From assembly GCF_026340975.1 (NCBI RefSeq), contig NZ_JAPEOS010000002.1, positions 1,258,501-1,322,500 on the forward strand: DNA of 64,000 bases, given 5' to 3'. The position numbers and the translations under genes are program-made. How positions within the stretch are numbered: the first letter of the stretch is position 1; every line of letters begins with the position of its first letter. The notes under the pieces are model-generated. The model saw only the letters and a program-made list of their open reading frames with translations. It was not told the origin of the DNA and did not search any database. Source of the stretch: Streptomyces sp. NBC_01214 (GTDB taxonomy: Bacteria; Actinomycetota; Actinomycetes; Streptomycetales; Streptomycetaceae). Shown in pieces: positions 59,690 to 64,000 of this stretch.

Positions 59690-59725
59690 AAGAGGCCCTC
59701 CGCGTTCATCGCGGAGGGCCTCTTT
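59690..59725 (+). terminator. Terminator of the tRNA cluster
   Basis: Perfect 15-bp stem (AAGAGGCCCTCCGCG and complement), TTCAT loop and a T-run that overlaps the end of the stem. Confidence 0.9.
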
Positions 59726-59848
59726 CGCGTTGTACCGGCGCGCAGGTAAGTGCGGGCCCGGAGGCGCGTGTTTGGACGTGTGCGGCGTCGTACGCGCCCC
59801 CGGACCCGGAAGATGGGCGGGGGAGTGGCCCTGCGGCCGGGGAGGGGC

Positions 59849-60565
59849 TCAGCCGGAGCGGCGCAGGGCCTCCGAGAGTCGTGCGGCCGCGTCGATGACG
59901 GCCTGGGCGTGCATCCGACCCGGGTGGCGGGTCAGCCGCTCGATCGGTCCGGAGACCGATACGGAAGCCACCACGCGGTTCGACGGCCCGCGCACCGGCG
60001 CCGAGACGGAAGCCACACCGGGCTCCCGCTCGCCGATCGACTGCGCCCAGCCGCGACGCCGTACGCCCGAGAGCGCCGTCGCCGTGAAGCGCGCGCCCTG
60101 AAGACCGCGGTGGAGCCGCTCGGGCTCTTCCCAGGCCATCAGGATCTGCGCGGCCGAACCGGCCTTCATCGGAAGCGTCGAGCCCACCGGGACGGTGTCC
60201 CGAAGACCCGACAGCCGCTCCGCGGCCGCCACGCAGATGCGCATGTCTCCCTGACGGCGGTAGAGCTGCGCGCTCTCGCCCGTCACGTCACGGAGGTGGG
60301 TGAGTACCGGTCCCGCCGTGGCCAGCAGACGGTCCTCGCCGGCCGCGGCGGCGAGCTCCGCCAGCCGCGGTCCGAGGATGAACCGGCCCTGCATGTCCCT
60401 CGCCACCATCCGGTGGTGTTCCAGTGCCACGGCGAGGCGATGTGCCGTGGGTCGTGCGAGCCCTGTCGCCGCGACCAGCCCGGCGAGGGTGGCCGGACCG
60501 GACTCCAGTGCGCTCAATACCAGAGCTGCCTTGTCGAGAACGCCGACGCCGCTAGAGTTGTCCAT
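59849..60565 (-). CDS. ndgR: IclR-family regulator NdgR
   Basis: 238-aa IclR-type regulator. The winged helix covers residues 8-65 (ATLAGLVAATGLARPTAHRL); the rest is the IclR effector domain (VPVGSTLPMKAGSAAQILMA). The start is the ATG at 60565. Divergent from leuCD: the position and sequence match NdgR of Streptomyces (LtbR in corynebacteria), which controls leucine and other amino acid genes. A 21-bp palindrome lies between the two genes. Confidence 0.93.
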   Translation of the reverse strand: MDNSSGVGVLDKAALVLSALESGPATLAGLVAATGLARPTAHRLAVALEHHRMVARDMQGRFILGPRLAELAAAAGEDRLLATAGPVLTHLRDVTGESAQLYRRQGDMRICVAAAERLSGLRDTVPVGSTLPMKAGSAAQILMAWEEPERLHRGLQGARFTATALSGVRRRGWAQSIGEREPGVASVSAPVRGPSNRVVASVSVSGPIERLTRHPGRMHAQAVIDAAARLSEALRRSG

Positions 60566-60577
60566 GAAACGATATTC

Positions 60578-60598
60578 GCGTCTCACACTGTGAAACGC
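60578..60598. promoter_or_regulatory. Palindromic operator between ndgR and leuC
   Basis: GCGTCTCACA-C-TGTGAAACGC: 10-bp arms with one mismatch, 13 nt from the ndgR start and about 150 nt from leuC. Its location suits NdgR autoregulation and control of leuCD (inference). Confidence 0.6.
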
Positions 60599-60749
60599 AA
60601 GTTCAATTTTTCCAAGAACCAGCGAGTCTGTATGTGCGGGTCCACGAACCACTGGGTCCGAGCCGTCGTCCGGGACGTGGGGTACGGGCGGCACGGCGCA
60701 CGAGATCTCTATGAAGCGCCGGCACAACCGGCCGGCCGGAGGGAAAGCG

Positions 60750-62174
60750 ATGGGTAGGACACTCGCGGAGAAGGTCTGGGACGACCATGTCGTCCGGCGC
60801 GCCGAAGGCGAGCCCGACCTCCTCTTCATCGATCTGCACCTGCTGCACGAGGTGACCAGCCCGCAGGCCTTCGAAGGACTGCGTCAGGCCGGCCGCAAGG
60901 TCCGACGCCTCGACCTCACCATCGCGACCGAGGACCACAACACCCCCACCCTCGACATCGACAAGCCGATCGCCGACCCGGTCTCGCGCGCCCAGCTGGA
61001 GACGCTGCGGGCGAACTGCGCCGAGTTCGGCGTGCGCCTGCACTCGTTGGGTGACGTCGAGCAGGGCGTCGTCCACGTCGTGGGACCGCAGCTGGGTCTG
61101 ACCCAGCCCGGCACCACCGTGGTCTGCGGCGACTCGCACACCTCCACGCACGGCGCCTTCGGCGCGCTGGCCTTCGGCATCGGCACGAGCCAGGTCGAGC
61201 ACGTGCTGGCCACCCAGACGCTGCCGCTGGCCCGCCCGAAGACGATGGCGATCACCGTCACCGGCGCACTGGCCGAGGGCGTCACCGCGAAGGACCTGAT
61301 CCTGGCGATCATTGCCAAGATCGGCACCGGCGGCGGCCAGGGCTACATCCTGGAGTACCGCGGCGAGGCCATCGAGCAGCTGTCGATGGAAGCCCGCATG
61401 ACCATCTGCAACATGTCGATCGAGGCCGGTGCCCGTGCGGGCATGATCGCCCCTGATCAGACCACCTTCGACTACCTGCAGGGCCGTGACCACGCCCCCA
61501 CGGGCAAGGACTGGGACGCGGCGGTCGCGTACTGGAAGACCCTGCGCACGGACGACGACGCGGTCTTCGACGCGGAGGTCGTCATCGACGGCACCGCGCT
61601 GTCCCCCTTCGTCACCTGGGGCACCAACCCGGGCCAGGGCGCACCGCTGTCGGCGCACGTCCCCGACCCGGCTTCGTACGAGGACGCTTCGGAGCGCCTG
61701 GCTGCCGAAAAGGCCCTGGAGTACATGGGGTTGACCGCCGGACAGCCGCTGCGGGACATCAAGGTCGACACCGTCTTCGTAGGTTCCTGCACCAACGGCC
61801 GCATCGAGGACCTGCGCGCCGTCGCCGGCATCGTCGAGGGCCGCAAAGTCGCCGACGGCGTACGGATGCTGGTCGTCCCGGGCTCGGTCCGGGTCGCCCT
61901 GCAGGCCGTGGAAGAGGGCCTGGACAAGGTCTTCAAGGAGGCCGGCGCCGAGTGGCGGCACGCGGGCTGTTCGATGTGTCTGGGCATGAACCCCGACCAA
62001 CTGGCGCCCGGTGAACGCTCCGCGTCCACCTCCAACCGCAACTTCGAGGGCCGGCAGGGCAAGGGCGGGCGCACCCACCTGGTCTCCCCGCAGGTGGCCG
62101 CCGCCACCGCGGTGCTGGGCCATCTGGCCTCGCCCGCCGACCTGTCCGCCGCCGACGCGACCGCCGGAGTCTGA
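60750..62174 (+). CDS. leuC: 3-isopropylmalate dehydratase, large subunit
   Basis: Iron-sulfur isomerase subunit, 474 aa, that with LeuD converts 2- to 3-isopropylmalate and also handles citramalate in the CimA route. Seen: KVWDDHVV, DSHTSTHGAFGALAFGIGTS, and the 4Fe-4S cysteines in VGSCTNGR and CSMCLGMNPD. The ATG follows GGAGGG; an ATG 13 codons earlier lacks a ribosome site. leuD starts 3 nt after its stop. Confidence 0.97.
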   Translation: MGRTLAEKVWDDHVVRRAEGEPDLLFIDLHLLHEVTSPQAFEGLRQAGRKVRRLDLTIATEDHNTPTLDIDKPIADPVSRAQLETLRANCAEFGVRLHSLGDVEQGVVHVVGPQLGLTQPGTTVVCGDSHTSTHGAFGALAFGIGTSQVEHVLATQTLPLARPKTMAITVTGALAEGVTAKDLILAIIAKIGTGGGQGYILEYRGEAIEQLSMEARMTICNMSIEAGARAGMIAPDQTTFDYLQGRDHAPTGKDWDAAVAYWKTLRTDDDAVFDAEVVIDGTALSPFVTWGTNPGQGAPLSAHVPDPASYEDASERLAAEKALEYMGLTAGQPLRDIKVDTVFVGSCTNGRIEDLRAVAGIVEGRKVADGVRMLVVPGSVRVALQAVEEGLDKVFKEAGAEWRHAGCSMCLGMNPDQLAPGERSASTSNRNFEGRQGKGGRTHLVSPQVAAATAVLGHLASPADLSAADATAGV

Positions 62175-62177
62175 ACC

Positions 62178-62771
62178 ATGGAAGCCTTCACCACCCACAC
62201 CGGCCGGGCCGTCCCGCTGCGCCGCAGCAACGTCGACACCGACCAGATCATCCCGGCCCACTGGCTGAAGAAGATCACCCGCGACGGGTTCGAGGACGGG
62301 CTCTTCGAGGCCTGGCGCAAGGACCCCGAGTTCGTCACGAACCGCCCGGAGCGCGCCGGCGCGACCGTCCTGGTCGCCGGCCTCGACTTCGGTACGGGTT
62401 CCTCGCGCGAGCATGCCGTCTGGGCCCTGCAGAACTTCGGCTTCAAGACGGTCATCTCCTCCCGCTTCGCCGACATCTTCCGCGGGAACTCCCTGAAGAA
62501 CGGTCTGCTGACCGTCGTCCTCCCGCAGGAGACCGTCGAGCGGCTGTGGGAGCTGACGGAGGCCGACCCGACCGCCGAGATCACGGTCGACCTGGTCGAC
62601 CGCCAGGTGCGAGCGGAAGGCGTCGTCGCGGAGTTCGAACTCGACGACAACGCCCGCTGGCGTCTGCTGGAGGGCCTGGACGACATCTCGCTCACCCTTC
62701 AGAACGAAGCGGACATCGCCACGTACGAAAGCGCCCGACCCGCCTTCAAGCCGCGCACGATTCAGGCCTGA
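62178..62771 (+). CDS. leuD: 3-isopropylmalate dehydratase, small subunit
   Basis: 197-aa swivelling-domain subunit partnering LeuC. Seen: LRRSNVDTDQIIPAHWLK and the substrate-binding GTGSSREHAVWAL, then the SLKNGLL segment. It begins almost directly after leuC, so the two are cotranslated. A GC-rich terminator follows. Confidence 0.97.
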   Translation: MEAFTTHTGRAVPLRRSNVDTDQIIPAHWLKKITRDGFEDGLFEAWRKDPEFVTNRPERAGATVLVAGLDFGTGSSREHAVWALQNFGFKTVISSRFADIFRGNSLKNGLLTVVLPQETVERLWELTEADPTAEITVDLVDRQVRAEGVVAEFELDDNARWRLLEGLDDISLTLQNEADIATYESARPAFKPRTIQA

Positions 62772-62823
62772 TTCCTGCCTGATCAGCGCTTATTCGCCTT
62801 CGGGTGATCACATCGACAACACC

Positions 62824-62851
62824 GTGCCCCCCGCCCTCCGGCGGGGGGCAC
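62824..62851 (+). terminator. Terminator after leuCD
   Basis: Perfect 12-bp stem (GTGCCCCCCGCC and complement) with a 4-nt loop, 52 nt after leuD. Confidence 0.8.
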
Positions 62852-62896
62852 AGCCGTTTGTTGAGGCCCCGTGAGGCGACAACTCGCCCCAGATGG

Positions 62897-62902
62897 CACA
62901 AT
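62897..62902 (+). promoter_or_regulatory. -10 box for a leaderless small gene
   Basis: CACAAT with a 6-nt gap to the ATG and no ribosome site. Confidence 0.35.
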
Positions 62903-62908
62903 CTGTGC

Positions 62909-63136
62909 ATGGAACGCGACAGTCAACTCGAGCTCTACGAACTCGTCGCGGACCGGCTGAAAGAAGCACACACACGGGTGCGCTCACTGCAAGTCCCGGA
63001 GGGCGTAAGGATGGCGCTGTCCCGGAAGCTGTTGGTCGTCACGGCCGCGGCGAAGCATGATCTCGCCGATGCGGCAAGGCGCCTGGACAGGTTGATGAAG
63101 GACCTCGACGAGGGTCGATTCCCTGAAGGCGACTGA
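62909..63136 (+). CDS. Conserved-type small helical protein, 75 aa
   Basis: Starts MERDSQLELYELVADRLKEA and appears all-helical and highly charged, with heptad-like spacing of Leu/Ala. No membrane segment or known motif. A gene of this size between leuD and the HU gene is, from memory, normal in streptomycetes. Function unknown. Confidence 0.7.
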   Translation: MERDSQLELYELVADRLKEAHTRVRSLQVPEGVRMALSRKLLVVTAAAKHDLADAARRLDRLMKDLDEGRFPEGD

Positions 63137-63210
63137 TGCGAAGGAACTCCGTAACGGCCTACAGCGTTGCGGCACTAGGGTGATTAGCCCGTTTCGTGTT
63201 TGATTTGCGG

Positions 63211-63217
63211 TATATAT
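63211..63217 (+). promoter_or_regulatory. Candidate hupS promoter -10
   Basis: TATATAT within the near-palindrome GCGGTATATATCCGC, about 63 nt before hupS. It is conspicuously AT-rich for this genome. A -35 is not clear. Confidence 0.4.
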
Positions 63218-63280
63218 CCGCCTAACGTGCGAAATAAGCTTGAACACATTCGTTCTGGCGAAGTCTCCGAAGGGGAAGAC

Positions 63281-63961
63281 GTGAACAAGGCGCAGCTCGT
63301 AGAAGCGATTGCCGACAAGCTGGGCGGCCGCCAGCAGGCCGCGGACGCTGTCGACGCGGTACTGGACGCGATCGTCCGCGCTACCGTCGCGGGCGACCGG
63401 GTCTCGGTCACGGGCTTCGGCTCGTTCGAGAAGGTCGACCGTCCGGCCCGTTACGCCCGCAACCCGCAGACGGGTGAGCGCGTCCGGGTCAAGAAGACCT
63501 CTGTGCCCCGCTTCCGTGCCGGCCAGGGCTTCAAAGACCTGGTCAGCGGCACCAAGAAGCTCCCCAAGGGTGGCGAGGTGTCGGTGAAGAAGGCGCCCAA
63601 GGGCAGCCTCACGGGTGGTGCCTCCGCGACGGTCAAGAAGGCCGCGGCGAAGAAGGCCACCACCGCCAAGAAGGCCGCGGCAAAGACCACGGTCGCAAAG
63701 AAGGTCGTGGCCAAGAAGGCCACGGCGACCGCCAAGAAGGCGGCGGTGAAGAGCACCGCCACGGCCAAGAAGGCCACCGCGGCCGCCAAGAAGACCACCG
63801 CCGCGGCCAAGAAGACCACCGCCGCCGCGAAGAAGACCACCGCCGCGGCCAAGAAGACCGCGCCGGCGGCCAAGAAGGTCACCGCAGCGACGAAGGCGCC
63901 CGCCAAGAAGACGGCGACGCGCAAGGCCACCGCGAAGAAGACCACCGCCCGCAAGAAGTAG
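63281..63961 (+). CDS. hupS: HU-family nucleoid protein with histone H1-like tail
   Basis: 226 aa in two parts. Residues 1-95 are a standard HU fold (MNKAQLVEAIADKLGG, VSVTGFGSFEKVDR, ARNPQTGERVRVKKTSVPRF). The rest is a Lys/Ala/Thr-rich basic tail with AAKK repeats resembling histone H1, the form known as HupS in Streptomyces, which compacts the nucleoid in spores. The GTG start follows AAGGGG. The gene is complete, ending 39 nt before the window edge. Confidence 0.95.
   Translation: MNKAQLVEAIADKLGGRQQAADAVDAVLDAIVRATVAGDRVSVTGFGSFEKVDRPARYARNPQTGERVRVKKTSVPRFRAGQGFKDLVSGTKKLPKGGEVSVKKAPKGSLTGGASATVKKAAAKKATTAKKAAAKTTVAKKVVAKKATATAKKAAVKSTATAKKATAAAKKTTAAAKKTTAAAKKTTAAAKKTAPAAKKVTAATKAPAKKTATRKATAKKTTARKK
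63788..63871 (+). repeat. 21-bp tandem repeat in the hupS tail
   Basis: Four consecutive 21-nt units coding KKTTAAA, the last degenerate (KKTAPAA). Prone to copy-number change. Confidence 0.8.
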
Positions 63962-64000
63962 GGGCACGCGTCACACAGGCCGGGCCGGCTTTCCCCGTGC

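Noticed and set aside
59617..59898. Possible 93-aa gene after the tRNAs
   Set aside because: It starts inside tRNA-Glu copy 3 and runs through the terminator; no coding support.
60599..60749. Attenuator before leuC
   Set aside because: A short frame (MCGSTNHW...) is open there, but it lacks Leu codon runs and no T-tailed hairpin follows.

Overview
The window is chromosomal DNA from a Streptomyces-type actinomycete. Overall GC is very high, coding third positions are almost all G or C, and many starts are GTG. Several starts are apparently leaderless. The marker genes (ilvBNC-serA, leuB, ilvE, cimA, accBE, two tandem conservons, gltX with tRNA-Gln/Glu genes, ndgR-leuCD, a histone-tailed HU) follow the order I remember for the core arm of S. 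coelicolor, roughly SCO5511 to SCO5556; that comparison is from memory and was not checked. No insertion sequence, phage, plasmid origin or CRISPR array is visible.

Layout. 1-3.4 kb: a lipoprotein sugar dehydrogenase, an aldo/keto reductase and a 2-hydroxyacid dehydrogenase. 3.7-6.6 kb: a membrane PAS-GGDEF-EAL protein with an intact cyclase site, a degenerate EAL site and a TTA codon. 6.6-12.3 kb: ilvB (behind a leader-peptide attenuator), ilvN, ilvC and serA. 12.4-14.7 kb: an MFS exporter and a TetR regulator facing each other across a 13-bp tandem repeat. 14.7-17.7 kb: an unrecognised ORF and an AAA-ATPase/TPR membrane-protein pair. 17.7-21.7 kb: a PucR-type activator divergent from proline dehydrogenase and P5C dehydrogenase. 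22-28 kb: two small unknown genes, a nitroreductase, an AAC(2')-type acetyltransferase, a Tat-exported phospholipase C and an MDR oxidoreductase. 28-32 kb: a LysR regulator, a microprotein, leuB and ilvE. 32-37.7 kb: an NCS1 permease divergent from a fused urease gamma/beta gene, ureC, an agmatine deiminase and a TetR gene. 37.9-39.7 kb: cimA behind a second attenuator. 39.8-43.9 kb: a glycine-tailed membrane protein, a YceI protein, accB and accE. 44-54.5 kb: two conservon operons (cvnA-B-C-D) on the minus strand. 55-59.7 kb: a peptide with a repeated NPRRT motif, an FAH-family hydrolase, gltX, a DUF4241 protein, a HAD hydrolase and five tRNA genes (Gln-Glu-Glu-Gln-Glu). 59.8-64 kb: ndgR divergent from leuC-leuD, a 75-aa protein and hupS.

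How the genes work together. Most of the valine, leucine and isoleucine pathway is here as separate transcription units. IlvB/IlvN and IlvC make the 2-hydroxyacid precursors, CimA provides a threonine-independent route toward isoleucine, LeuC/LeuD/LeuB run the shared isopropylmalate-type steps, and IlvE does the final transamination. Two units (ilvB, cimA) have leader peptides with Ile/Leu/Val codons ahead of terminators. NdgR faces leuCD across a 21-bp palindrome. AccB/AccE supply malonyl/methylmalonyl-CoA. GltX sits beside the tRNAs it is expected to charge. The conservons, the c-di-GMP protein and HupS belong to developmental signalling and nucleoid biology.
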